NCBI GenBank assembly: GCA_020636095.1
Contig: JACJYN010000012.1
Span: 62,001 to 126,000 of the forward strand
Direction: 5' to 3'
From: Lewinellaceae bacterium
GTDB lineage: Bacteria; Bacteroidota; Bacteroidia; Chitinophagales; Saprospiraceae
Length of the DNA: 64,000 nucleotides
Shown piece by piece: positions 25,649-34,978 of this stretch. Below the pieces are notes generated by a model that had not been told where the DNA came from, ran no database searches, and was given only the letters and a program-made list of their open reading frames with translations. Each line of letters starts with the position of its first letter. Within the stretch, counting starts at the first letter, position 1. A program made the translations under genes and the position numbers.

Positions 25649-26629
25649 ATGGATACGGCAAGGTTCTGTAAGTCGGTAGCGATCCTGCTACTTTTCCTGG
25701 CCTGCCCCTGGCATTTAAGGGGGCAGGGCTTAAAAAAGGATGAAGTCTTCTTTAAATCCCAGCAAAAGGCTTACCAGGAGTGGCTCGATCTGAGTGGGCT
25801 GGGAGAATTGCTCCAGGTGGAAACCATTACAGTTGAAGAGGATAAGGTCAACCTGTACCTGAAGATCCCCAGCCCCTATTCGGGCCGGGATGACCTGGCG
25901 GATTATGTGCGGTCGGCCTGGCGGAAGCTGGGCGCCGAGTACAACAAAAAGAATTCCATCGGGCTGGAAGCACAGTTGTTCCTCAAAATGATCCACCTTA
26001 TGGAACTGGAGCCCGGACAGGCTACTGTCCAATTGTACGACACCTATGATACGCGCCTGAAGGAATACGTCTTCTACGGAATTTATTATGAAGGCCAGGG
26101 CATAAAAATAGATAGCTCCCTCACTAAGGATGCTTTCCATTCTTTTCCCGTCTATGTCCCGGAATTGGCCAAAAGCGCTCAAACCGGGATAAATGTCAAT
26201 ATCGGCCATAATGATTCCACTTTCAGGAAGATACATGCTTTCGCCCGGCAGCGATTCGAGAAGTCCGGGGCCAGTATATCCGAGCAATTGGTGGATTTCG
26301 AGGAAGGGATCTATGTCTTGTCGGTAAAACCCCTGTACCGGGAGGTGCTCAAAGACCAGCAAAACCTGTTAATCTGTGAATGGCTGCGCCGGCTGAGCCT
26401 CGATTGCACCACACTGAAAAAGGAGTGGTTGACCTTCACCTTTGTAGTCAATCCTACTACTTATGGCTACCGGTTGGATTGCACCCTGAATGGAAAATGC
26501 ACGGAAAAATCTACCCTATGGAATGAGCGAGGGGAATATAGCAATATAGATCAAGACCTAAAATCCTGGAAGATCCTTAAGGATTATGGGGACGGCCTGA
26601 TGACGGAACTGAGGCAATTTTTACGATAA
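25649..26629 (+). CDS. Secreted protein of unknown function
   Basis: A 326-residue protein with an N-terminal signal (about residues 1-26, cleavage after RGQ). The mature part is a soluble alpha/beta mix without membrane helices, with a Cys pair near the C-terminus. I do not recognise the family. It lies 16 bp before the first of five caspase-FISUMP genes, so it probably shares their transcript and acts in the periplasm or outside with them. Confidence 0.75.
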   Translation: MDTARFCKSVAILLLFLACPWHLRGQGLKKDEVFFKSQQKAYQEWLDLSGLGELLQVETITVEEDKVNLYLKIPSPYSGRDDLADYVRSAWRKLGAEYNKKNSIGLEAQLFLKMIHLMELEPGQATVQLYDTYDTRLKEYVFYGIYYEGQGIKIDSSLTKDAFHSFPVYVPELAKSAQTGINVNIGHNDSTFRKIHAFARQRFEKSGASISEQLVDFEEGIYVLSVKPLYREVLKDQQNLLICEWLRRLSLDCTTLKKEWLTFTFVVNPTTYGYRLDCTLNGKCTEKSTLWNERGEYSNIDQDLKSWKILKDYGDGLMTELRQFLR

Positions 26630-26645
26630 TCAAGGAACGCATAGC

Positions 26646-27977
26646 ATGGCAATGAACCCCAACCCAAATAAAGCGCTTTTCCTGCTGTTGCTTTGCAGCA
26701 TAGCATTTCCTGCCTTACGAGCGCAGCAATCCTTTAGCCGGGCCGGCAAGGACCACGCCCTCCTTTTTGCTGTCAAGGACTACCGGGAGTGGGACGGCCT
26801 GAACAACCCGGTCCGGGACGCCGAAGCCATTGCCCAGGTGCTGGAGCACAAGTATGGTTTTGCCCCCACCATTATCCGAAACCCTTCCGGGGATAAAATC
26901 CGTCAAACCATCCGGCAATATCTGAGCAAATCCTTTTCCGATGACGAGCAATTGTTCATCTACTTTTCCGGGCATGGTAAGTTCGTTCCCTACCCGAGCA
27001 ATCCGGAAGAAGGAAAGGGCTATTTTATACCCTACGACGGCAAACGGAATGACCCCTACCAGCAATCTTACCTTTCCTGGATCGACTTGCTGCCGGATAT
27101 TGACAACATACCCTGTAAGCACATCATGCTGGTGGTGGATGCCTGTTACAGCGGCTCCATTCTGAAGGGGAAATTCGGCCGGCCAGGTGAGTTGTCGAAG
27201 GCCGAGCAGCTTTTCCAGAGCGTGTTGCCCTACCCATCCCGGCTGGTGATCACGTCTGGCGGAAAAACAGAAAGGAGCGATGATGGGAAATATCATTCTC
27301 CCCTGACCGAAAAGCTCCTGGCGGGGTTTGCCGGCAACGGCGGCGACAATGGCGTGTTGACTTTCTACGAATTATTTAGCCTTTTGCAGGACATCCAGCC
27401 CCGGCCCCGCAATGGCTATTTCGGCCAGCACAACCCCAATGGCGACTTTCTTTTTCTGTACCAGCCTCCCACCAAAGCCAATTTTGTTACGGATAGTGAC
27501 GGCAACCGATATCCTATTCTGAGCCTGGCGGGCAAACAGTGGCTGGGCAAGAACCTGAACCTGGAAGTGCCGGGTTCTTACTGCTATGATGATGACCCGG
27601 CTAATTGCCGGGAATATGGGCGGTTGTACACAAGGGAGGCGGCGAAGGAGGCTTGTAGAAGGATGGGGGCGGGTTGGCGCTTGCCGGCAGATGAAGAAGT
27701 AGAGGATTTGTACCAGCATTTTGGTGATGGTGAATCAGCATACAAAGCCCTGATCAAAGGTGGCTCAAGTGGGTTTGCTGCCCTTCCGGGCGGCAGCCGC
27801 GGCAGCTTCGGCGAGTACAACTCCCTGGGCCGGTACGGCTACTACTGGTCTGCTACCAGGAACCTTGGCGACTTCGCCTGGGGCTACTACTTCAATGGCG
27901 ACGACGAGCGGGCCGACCGTTACGGCGACTTCCTTAAGTCGCTCGCTCTGTCGTGCCGGTGCCTCAGAGACAATTAG
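26646..27977 (+). CDS. Secreted caspase-FISUMP protein, paralogue A
   Basis: A 443-residue protein with a signal peptide (about 1-27). Residues 30-270 form a caspase-like domain (His110 in YFSGHG, Cys167 in VDACYSG, both intact). Residues about 285-443 form a FISUMP (Fibrobacter succinogenes major paralogous) domain of C-type lectin-like fold, with WLGKNLNLEVPGSYCYDDDP, GWRLP and YWSAT, ending CRCLRDN. The final 60 codons are dominated by NNC codons that differ from the paralogues, while the preceding 110 bp are near-identical to B and D. First of five tandem paralogues. Confidence 0.9.
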   Translation: MAMNPNPNKALFLLLLCSIAFPALRAQQSFSRAGKDHALLFAVKDYREWDGLNNPVRDAEAIAQVLEHKYGFAPTIIRNPSGDKIRQTIRQYLSKSFSDDEQLFIYFSGHGKFVPYPSNPEEGKGYFIPYDGKRNDPYQQSYLSWIDLLPDIDNIPCKHIMLVVDACYSGSILKGKFGRPGELSKAEQLFQSVLPYPSRLVITSGGKTERSDDGKYHSPLTEKLLAGFAGNGGDNGVLTFYELFSLLQDIQPRPRNGYFGQHNPNGDFLFLYQPPTKANFVTDSDGNRYPILSLAGKQWLGKNLNLEVPGSYCYDDDPANCREYGRLYTREAAKEACRRMGAGWRLPADEEVEDLYQHFGDGESAYKALIKGGSSGFAALPGGSRGSFGEYNSLGRYGYYWSATRNLGDFAWGYYFNGDDERADRYGDFLKSLALSCRCLRDN

Positions 27978-28034
27978 ATTGATTGGACTATTAGACGGCC
28001 GCAGGTCGCCGCGTTTTTCAAAAAAGGATATAAG

Positions 28035-29438
28035 ATGAAATCCTGTCTATTCCTACTGTTTCCAATGCTGTTCCTTCCCTCCTGGGGTTCTGTTTCCGGA
28101 GAGGCAGTGCTTCAGAAAGAAAAGTCACTTTTCCGCCCCGGAAAGGATTTTGCCCTATTCTTTGCAAATAAAACCTATACCGGCACCGGATGGAATGACC
28201 TGAAAAACCCCATCAGAGATGCCGAAGCGATCGCAAAGGAGCTCCGGGAAATGTACGGTTTCTCAACAGTGGAGGTCTACCGGGACAAGGCCAAAGCGGA
28301 GATCGAGCGCATTCTGGAGCAATGGCAAAGGAAGCGCTTTCCTGGGGACAGCCAACTATTCGTCTTTTTCTCCGGGCATGGCACGTTTCGGGACTTTTCC
28401 GGCCAAGGCTACTTTGTCCCAAGGAACGGCCGCAAGGGGAATTACGATTCCCTCATCGAGTTGGCTACGCTGGGCAATATCGTTTCGAACATTCCCTGCC
28501 CGCACATCCTGCTGGCTGTCGATGCCTGTTATTCCGGCGCCATTGACCGAGAAATTGTGTCTAAAGGGCCCACCATGTCCAGGCCGTACGATACCCCGGA
28601 AACAGAACGGAACAACATCATCTACCGCCAACTCCGCAACCGCTCCCGTTTATTCCTCACCTCCGGCGGCAAGGAACGGACCTTTGATGGGATCAACCAC
28701 TCTCCATTTGCCGAGGCGATCCTGAGTAGCTTGCGTTACGCCTACACAAGTGGCGATGGGTTGGCCACCTATGCTGACCTTGAAGCTCGGTTGGAGCGGG
28801 TGAGCCCTACTCCCCATCATGGGAGATTGGCTAATGATGAGGATGGTGGGTTTGTTTTTGTGGTGGAGAGGAGGCCATCTGATTTAAAGTATATTACTGA
28901 CGGTGATGGCAATACTTATCCCATCGTCCACCTGGCAGGCAAGCAATGGCTGGGCAAGAACCTGAACCTGGAAGTGCCGGGCTCTTACTGCTATGATGAT
29001 GACCCGGCCAATTGCCGGGAGTATGGGCGATTGTATACGTGGGAAGCGGCGAAAGAGGCTTGTAGGAAGCTGGGGGTGGGCTGGCACTTGCCTACGGACC
29101 AGGAATGGAAAGATTTGCTTATTACTTTTGGAGGATATTATGAGTGGTATGAACAAGAAGAAGTAGGCGATAGTGAAAAATCGTACTCTGTTTTGATTAA
29201 AGATGGGAGTAGTAGTTTTGCCGCTTTATTAGGCGGCGGTCGCAACGTTGATGGTGAGTATCTGCACCTGGGCAAGTATGGAACCTATTGGTCTGCTTCT
29301 GAACTTGATGCCAGTCTTGCCTGGGTTTATGGATTACACGGAGACGATGAACGAGTTGACCGCCCTGTTTCCATAAAATCGATGGCCCTGTCCTGCCGGT
29401 GCCTCAAGAACAATTTTTCACCAAAAGACAAAAGATGA
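28035..29438 (+). CDS. Secreted caspase-FISUMP protein, paralogue B
   Basis: A 467-residue protein with a signal peptide (about 1-24). The caspase-like domain has His115 in FFSGHG and Cys165 in VDACYSG. The FISUMP domain (about 300-460) shares its first 110 bp almost exactly with A and D and ends CRCLKNN plus a short tail. Its stop codon overlaps the next start (ATGA, 29435-29438), so B and C are translationally coupled. Expected location is periplasm or cell surface. Confidence 0.9.
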   Translation: MKSCLFLLFPMLFLPSWGSVSGEAVLQKEKSLFRPGKDFALFFANKTYTGTGWNDLKNPIRDAEAIAKELREMYGFSTVEVYRDKAKAEIERILEQWQRKRFPGDSQLFVFFSGHGTFRDFSGQGYFVPRNGRKGNYDSLIELATLGNIVSNIPCPHILLAVDACYSGAIDREIVSKGPTMSRPYDTPETERNNIIYRQLRNRSRLFLTSGGKERTFDGINHSPFAEAILSSLRYAYTSGDGLATYADLEARLERVSPTPHHGRLANDEDGGFVFVVERRPSDLKYITDGDGNTYPIVHLAGKQWLGKNLNLEVPGSYCYDDDPANCREYGRLYTWEAAKEACRKLGVGWHLPTDQEWKDLLITFGGYYEWYEQEEVGDSEKSYSVLIKDGSSSFAALLGGGRNVDGEYLHLGKYGTYWSASELDASLAWVYGLHGDDERVDRPVSIKSMALSCRCLKNNFSPKDKR

Positions 29439-30838
29439 AGTTCTGGTTTTTCTTTCTGCTACCATTACTGCTCCTTCCCACCTGGGGCTCTGTTAATGAA
29501 GTTCCAGCCTTTCAGGGAGAGGAGCCCCATTTCCGGCCCGGTAAGGATTTTGCCTTGTTTTTCGCTGTTGAAGAATACGAAAATCCCGACTGGAAAGATT
29601 TGAAAAACCCTATTAATGATGCAGAGTCTATTGCCAAAGAGCTGAGAGAAATTTATAGTTTTCAAACAGAAATACACCGCAACCCTACAAAGGGAGAAAT
29701 TGAAAGTACATTGAGACAATGGCGAGAGAAAATCTTTCCAGAAGGTGCACAACTATTTATTTTCTTTTCCGGCCATGGAGATTTTGATGATTATTTGAAT
29801 GAAGGCTTTTTTATTCCATCAGACGGTCGAAAAGAGGATCACAACACTCATCTTTCGCTGATAAGATTAGGTAACATTATAACTGAAATCAATTGTCGCC
29901 ATATCCTCTTGGCCATTGACGCATGTTATTCCGGAACCATTACTCAGGAAATAGCATTCAAAGGGGATCCGGTAATGAAAAGGCCATACGATACGCCTGC
30001 AACAGAACGCAAAAACCTTATATCCCGTCAGTTGCGGAACGCTTCTCGCTTGCTGATCACTTCCGGGGGAAAGGAACGTACTTTGGATGGTGTCAACTAC
30101 TCTCCATTTGCAGAATCCATACTAAACAGCTTGAAGTATGGTTATACCGAAGGGGATGGATTGATTACTTTCTCCGACATACTGTCCAAGTTGGAGCGCG
30201 TTACGCCTATTCCCCATCAGGGTCAACTGCCAAAGCATGAAAACGGAGGTTTTGTCTTTGTGGCGGAGCACTACTCAGGCATTTCTGATCCCCAGAGAAT
30301 GGCCATAGATTCCCAGGGGAACCAATATCCCATCCTTCATCTTGGCCGTAAACAATGGCTGGGTAAAAACCTGAATTTTGAGATACAAGACTCCTACTGT
30401 TATGGTAACGATCCAGTAAATTGTAATCTGTTCGGCCGATTATATACCTGGAAGGCGTCGAAGAAGGCTTGTCAAAGCTTGGGCCCAGACTGGCGGTTGC
30501 CTACAGACTTAGACTGGCAGGAACTGGCCATTGCTTTTGGAGGCTATAACTTTTTTGCCATTCCTGAAGGATTGGATATGGGAAACCCGGAAAAAGCTTA
30601 TACAGAATTAACAAAGGATGAGAGGCCTGGTTTCTCTGCGCAACTGGGCGGGATATTCAGTCCCGGTGAAAAGTATTTCAATAAAGGCAAGTGGGGTGTT
30701 TACTGGAGCAGTACAGTGACTGAACACCTATCGGATCATTCCTGGTCTTACTTATTTGATAATGACCAAGGAAAATTGATCCGGGTTCAGAAACCGATTT
30801 CAAACAGTGTATCATGCCGTTGTGTAAGAGATGATTAG
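29435..30838 (+). CDS. Secreted caspase-FISUMP protein, paralogue C
   Basis: The start is ATG 29435, giving a signal peptide (MKFWFFFLLPLLLLPTWG); the frame upstream to 29399 overlaps B. The protein is 467 residues, with caspase dyad His114 (FFSGHG) and Cys164 (IDACYSG). The FISUMP domain ends VSCRCVRDD followed directly by the stop, which shows the ancestral gene end. The gene is clearly more AT-rich than A and B, so the array is mosaic in composition. Confidence 0.9.
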   Translation: MKFWFFFLLPLLLLPTWGSVNEVPAFQGEEPHFRPGKDFALFFAVEEYENPDWKDLKNPINDAESIAKELREIYSFQTEIHRNPTKGEIESTLRQWREKIFPEGAQLFIFFSGHGDFDDYLNEGFFIPSDGRKEDHNTHLSLIRLGNIITEINCRHILLAIDACYSGTITQEIAFKGDPVMKRPYDTPATERKNLISRQLRNASRLLITSGGKERTLDGVNYSPFAESILNSLKYGYTEGDGLITFSDILSKLERVTPIPHQGQLPKHENGGFVFVAEHYSGISDPQRMAIDSQGNQYPILHLGRKQWLGKNLNFEIQDSYCYGNDPVNCNLFGRLYTWKASKKACQSLGPDWRLPTDLDWQELAIAFGGYNFFAIPEGLDMGNPEKAYTELTKDERPGFSAQLGGIFSPGEKYFNKGKWGVYWSSTVTEHLSDHSWSYLFDNDQGKLIRVQKPISNSVSCRCVRDD

Positions 30839-30945
30839 CCTGATTTAAGTACTTCAATGATTGAAAACGGTTATCTTGTTATATATCGAAATGTGGTACT
30901 CAAATCTGCATCCAGTATCATAAAACCAGCAATCCGAGCTTTACA

Positions 30946-32475
30946 ATGATTTCTAACCAAACGGGAACTGTAATTTTGTTGATTTTGCTGTACTGTAGTA
31001 CTATGCCTACCCTGGCATCAGCACAACATACATTCGAACGTACCGGTAAGGATTTTGCTCTGTTCTTCGCGGTCAGCGATTATAGTGGCACCCAGTATAC
31101 TATGCTGGAAAATAGCATTTCCGGCGTGGAAGCCCTTGTCAAAGAGCTAAAAGAGGTATATGGCTTTCAAACGAAAACCTATCAGGACAAAACCAAAGGA
31201 GAGATCGAGCGCATCCTGGAACAATGGCAGGCTAAGCAATTTCCCGAGGACGGGCAGCTATTCGTTTATTTCTCCGGCCATGGAGCGTTTCGGAATTTCA
31301 ATAAAACGGGATATTTCATACCCAAAGGCAGTACGGATGGCGATTATGGTTCGTATATCAATCTGACTGAGCTGGGAAATATTATCACCTCCATTCCCTG
31401 CCCGCACATCCTGTTGGCCATCGATGCCTGCCGGTCGGGCACCATCGACCAGGAAATTGCCTTTCAAGGAGATTCGGATATGAAAAGGCCCGGCGATACG
31501 TCGGCCTCCCAGCGCCATAACATTATTGCTGGCCAACTGCGCAACCGCTCTCGCCTATTGCTTACTTCGGGCAAAAATGAACGGACGCCGACGGGGGTGA
31601 AGTATTCCCCTTTTACGGAAGGCATTCTGAGCAGCTTACGCCGTACCTATGCTGAAGGAGGCGGTTTATTGACGTACCATGGCTTGTTGGCAGATTTGGA
31701 AAAGGTGAGGCCTACACCGCACTATGGGACGTTGTATGGCCATGAAGACGGAGGTTTTGTTTTTGTAGCAGATGAGAAGACTCCTGCTGAGGAAAAAGAA
31801 CTCTCTGTTGAAGACAGTGAAGGTAACACTTATCCCATTCTGGAGCTTGCAGGCAAACAGTGGCTGGGGAGGAACCTGAACCTGGAAGTGCTGGGCTCCT
31901 ATTGCTACGATGATGACTCAGCCAATTGCCGGGAGTATGGGCGGTTGTATACGTGGGCGGCGGCGAAGGAGGCTTGTAAAAAGCTGGGGGCTGGCTGGCG
32001 CTTACCGGAAGATGAAGAAGTAGCGGAATTGTACCAGCATATTGGTGATAATAAATCAGTATATAAAACCTTGATCAAAGGCGGCTCCAGTGGGTTTGCT
32101 GCCCTTCTGGGCGGCGCCGGCGATAGCGACGGCGGGTACGTCCACCTAGTGCGCCGGGAACGAAATTCTTAACCAATTCTTTGGGCTCTTTTACGGCCAT
32201 GCTGCGTTGCTCCTTCCTTCCGTAGCTTAGGCTATGGTCGGTCGTCGCGCCTTGCCTGGCCGCAAAACAGCCTCAAATTATTGACCAATAACTTCGTTCC
32301 CGGCGCACTAGGCCGTTACGGCCGCTATTGGTCTGCTTCCGAGTACGATGCCGACGGTGCCTGGTTCTGCGCCTTCAACGGCGGCGACGAGCGAGCCGAC
32401 CGCTACGTCACCTTAAAGTCGGTCACCATGTCGTGCCGGTGTCTTAAGGATTTGCCGTCTAACGGCATAGATTGA
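30946..32475 (+). pseudogene. Caspase-FISUMP paralogue D, split by a MITE
   Basis: The first part (30946-32172) encodes a signal peptide, a caspase-like domain (His112 in YFSGHG; Cys162 in IDACRSG, with Arg in place of the usual Tyr) and the first half of the FISUMP domain. A 162-bp element at 32149-32310 adds a stop. After the element the FISUMP domain resumes (GRYGRYWSASEYDA) to CRCLKD. Removing the element and one CTA duplication restores His-Leu-Gly-Arg-Tyr-Gly in frame, matching HLGKYG in B. The final residues PSNGID and the stop come from intron-like DNA. The caspase part may still be made as a lectin-less protein. Confidence 0.88.
32149..32310. mobile_element. MITE family 1, copy 1 (162 bp) inside paralogue D
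   Basis: Perfect terminal inverted repeats (TAGTGCGCCGGGAACGAA and its complement) flanked by a CTA duplication (32146-32148 and 32308-32310). The interior shows further palindromes and no coding capacity. A second copy of 193 bp lies at 46783-46975 with the same ends, the same CTA duplication and nearly the same arms, but a 31-bp internal hairpin extra. No transposase with these ends is in the window, so it is non-autonomous. Confidence 0.88.
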
Positions 32476-32680
32476 CGCTGGCGCAAGGCCAGCCACAGCC
32501 TGGCTAGAAGAAGTCGGGCTTCCCATTTTCTTTGAAACCCTGCCCGCCAGGCAGGCGGGTCTGTGTAAAGCAACCAGCTTAGCGACTTCCGGAAACGGAA
32601 GCGTGACCGAAGCATGCCGGCAACGGCTCTTTGTGGCTGAAGGAGATAGGTCAAGAGTAAGGGTTAGTTATATTACTATG
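32452..32680 (+). mobile_element. Group II intron 5' fragment after paralogue D
   Basis: About 230 bp that match the first 200 bp of the intron at 34367-34734, beginning at the same place in the host gene (after the CRCLKD/RCVKG codons). It includes GNRA-loop hairpins GCTGGC-GCAAG-GCCAGC, CTTCCG-GAAA-CGGAAG and GCCG-GCAA-CGGC. In the 34-kb copy the middle stem is CTTCTG/CAGGAG: paired changes that keep the helix, as expected for RNA. A 22-bp GC palindrome is inserted near 32560. No domain V or VI follows, so the copy is truncated. Confidence 0.5.
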
Positions 32681-32967
32681 TTTAAGTGGCACATCCCGGC
32701 TACCAGACCCAGGCGGCCAGTGTCTTGCTTGAGTACCCTTGTGGCTCCATGGCACAAGTTTACCCATTTTTGATTTAATTTCTTATTTTGCTATTGAGGG
32801 ATTCGGAAGGTGCGCTCTAAGGCGATGATTACGGCTACATTTCTGAAGGCTGTGCCAGTTGGCGAGGTGTTATGAATCCCTATATAATCTCATATGAACC
32901 TCGTACCTTTTGGATGCAAAACTGCCGGTATATTATTAACTTTAGAGTCTGTAAAACCTTAATTGAT

Positions 32968-34392
32968 ATGACCTTTTTCTCCTTCCAGCCAAAATTTCTA
33001 GGCATCCTGATTGGCCTTATCGGAGTAAGTTTTGTGCCCCCCTCCGACAACCCAACAATCCGAAAAGGTAAAGACTTTGCGCTCTTTTTCGCTGTAGACA
33101 GCTACGATCACTGGGAAGATTTACGTAATCCCGTGAGAGATGCTGAGACCATTGCCAGGGAATTGCGTGATCATTACGAATTTACGACTGAGGTTTTGCA
33201 TAATCCCTCATTACTTCGCATTTATGACAAGCTTAGTGAATATTCAAGAAAGACTTATGCTGAAGATGCTCAACTGATGATCTATTTTAGCGGACATGGC
33301 CATTATCTGGAGCAAGGCGCAGAGGGTTTCTTTATCCCAAAAGACGGTTTAAGAACCGTTGATGACCCTTATGGAAGGACTTTCATTCCTCAAGCCCGAC
33401 TGCGCGACATAATTGCCCGAATACCCTGTAAGCATATCCTGGTGGCTATTGATGCCTGTTATTCAGGTGCTTTTAGCCGCCAGATTGCCATAGGCAGGGC
33501 AGAAGATCCGGTATTGCAGCACGTATCCAGGAATATGGCCTACAAAAGCCGCCTTTTTCTTACTTCGGGGGGAAAAGAGAGAACCTCAGATGGGACAGAC
33601 CATTCGCCCTTTGCTCGAGCTATCCTATCTGCCTTGAGAATGGATGAAAATGACCTGGTTACTTATTCCGAGTTGGTGTCAGCCCTGGAATATGTTCGCC
33701 CCAAACCGCGTTCTGGAATGTTTGAAGGCCACGAACCAGGGGGCAATTTCTATTTTATTGGAGAAAACGCCAGTATTCCAAGGGAAGAAATGGACAGGCG
33801 CCCGTTGCCTAGTAGAGAGCATACAACAAGATCTGAGGACGCCACTTATGTCTACGATCCATCTGGAAATGGGTATAAAAAGATAAATCTCGTAGGTATA
33901 ACCTGGACTGCCAGCAACCTCAATTACACAGTAACTGACTCCTACTGTTTTGATAACGAACCGGTAAATTGTGAGAGATATGGGCGGTTATATACCTGGA
34001 AGGCAGCCAAGGAAACCTGTAAAGCCTTAGGGCCAGGCTGGCGCTTGCCAACGGAAATGGAATGGAGGACTTTAGCTAAAAAGTTTGGGGGTTATATGTA
34101 TATGGTTGACGGTAGTTGGAAACATTCTGGTGACCCTCAAAGAGCTTACAGGAATTTAGTTAAAGGGGGTAGTAGTGCCTTCAATGCCTTACTCGGCGGT
34201 TGGCGTCATACCGATAGCGGCTATAGCAACCTGGGCTCCTATGGCTTCTATTGGAGCGGAACTGAGTATGATGCCGGCGGCGCTTGGAGCTATAGCTTCA
34301 ACTACGGTAAGCTTATTCGGGGCTATAATCATGAGAGTAACCGTCATTCCGTTCGTTGCGTTAAGGGTGCACCATCTAACGGCATAGATTGA
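32968..34392 (+). CDS. Secreted caspase-FISUMP protein, paralogue E
   Basis: The start is ATG 32968, giving a hydrophobic leader (MTFFSFQPKFLGILIGLIGV); the frame is open upstream to 32872 without a sensible leader. The product is 474 residues. Caspase dyad: His110 in YFSGHG and Cys164 in IDACYSG. The FISUMP domain (about 315-465) ends HSVRCVK, then the frame runs into an intron-like element that supplies GAPSNGID and the stop. Precise removal of 34367-34734 would give V-K-D-D-D-stop, like the natural end of C (VRDD). The lectin tip is rich in NNC/NNT codons (GAT AGC GGC TAT AGC AAC). Confidence 0.88.
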   Translation: MTFFSFQPKFLGILIGLIGVSFVPPSDNPTIRKGKDFALFFAVDSYDHWEDLRNPVRDAETIARELRDHYEFTTEVLHNPSLLRIYDKLSEYSRKTYAEDAQLMIYFSGHGHYLEQGAEGFFIPKDGLRTVDDPYGRTFIPQARLRDIIARIPCKHILVAIDACYSGAFSRQIAIGRAEDPVLQHVSRNMAYKSRLFLTSGGKERTSDGTDHSPFARAILSALRMDENDLVTYSELVSALEYVRPKPRSGMFEGHEPGGNFYFIGENASIPREEMDRRPLPSREHTTRSEDATYVYDPSGNGYKKINLVGITWTASNLNYTVTDSYCFDNEPVNCERYGRLYTWKAAKETCKALGPGWRLPTEMEWRTLAKKFGGYMYMVDGSWKHSGDPQRAYRNLVKGGSSAFNALLGGWRHTDSGYSNLGSYGFYWSGTEYDAGGAWSYSFNYGKLIRGYNHESNRHSVRCVKGAPSNGID

Positions 34393-34734
34393 CGCTGGCG
34401 TAAGGCCAGCCACGGACTGGCTAGAAGAAGTTAGGCTTCTTTGAAAATCTGTGTAAAGCAACCGGCTTAGCGACTTCTGGAAACAGGAGCGTGACCGTAG
34501 CATGCCGGCAACGGCTCCTTGCGGCTGAAAGAGATAGGCCAAGAGTAGGAGCCTAGGTATGTTACTATGGCGAAAAGGCTTTATGCGTTTTGTTGGCATT
34601 GCTAACAAAGGAACACGGAGAGCCGCGATGCGTTGAAAGGCGCACAGCCTGCCCCGGCTTTTGCCGGGGTCCGGTTCGGGGGAGAGTTTCTGGCGTACAG
34701 CATATAGGGGTGGTGCGCTGGTCTCTTACCCTAC
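34367..34734 (+). mobile_element. Degenerate ORF-less group II intron at the end of paralogue E
   Basis: The 5' end reads GTGCA (close to the GUGYG consensus). Hairpins with GNRA loops fill the first 200 bp. Domain V is recognisable at 34620-34677: GAGCCG with the AGC triad, GATGCGTTGAAAGGCGCAC, and closing GTCCGGTTC; without a 23-bp palindrome at 34646-34668 it is 35 nt, close to the standard 34. Domain VI follows (GGGGAGAG paired with CTCTTACCC) and the element ends CCCTAC. No maturase/RT frame remains. The inserted palindrome and an extra C in domain V make splicing unlikely without restoration. Confidence 0.65.
34646..34668. repeat. 23-bp palindromic insertion inside intron domain V
   Basis: AGCCTG plus a CCCCGGC-TTTT-GCCGGGG-type hairpin interrupts domain V between its CAC and GTCCGGTTC. 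A different GC palindrome of similar size (CCTGCCCGCC with AGGCAGGCGGG) is inserted in the intron fragment after paralogue D, suggesting that short REP-like palindromes move in this genome. Confidence 0.65.
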
Positions 34735-34978
34735 ACGACGATTAGGTTGGCCGGCTCGTAGAGGCGGGTGTAATTTGGTTTATTTAGGGGGAGGGCGGTT
34801 TGTGGGGGAGACGGTGCCCGCCTTCGCGTGAAGCTTCGGCGGACGGTGGGCGGTGGCGCTGTACCTAAAATTGAGTAGGAGGTTATCAGCAGAACTGGGT
34901 ATGGCAGGGGGGGATGGAAAAGCGCACCTTTGTAGGAAGAATTACAGGAGGTTTATTAAATTTAAAGTTAAGCAGTTA

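Noticed and set aside
32281..32475. Separate 64-residue gene
   Set aside because: It is the 3' part of paralogue D cut off by the MITE, not an independent gene.
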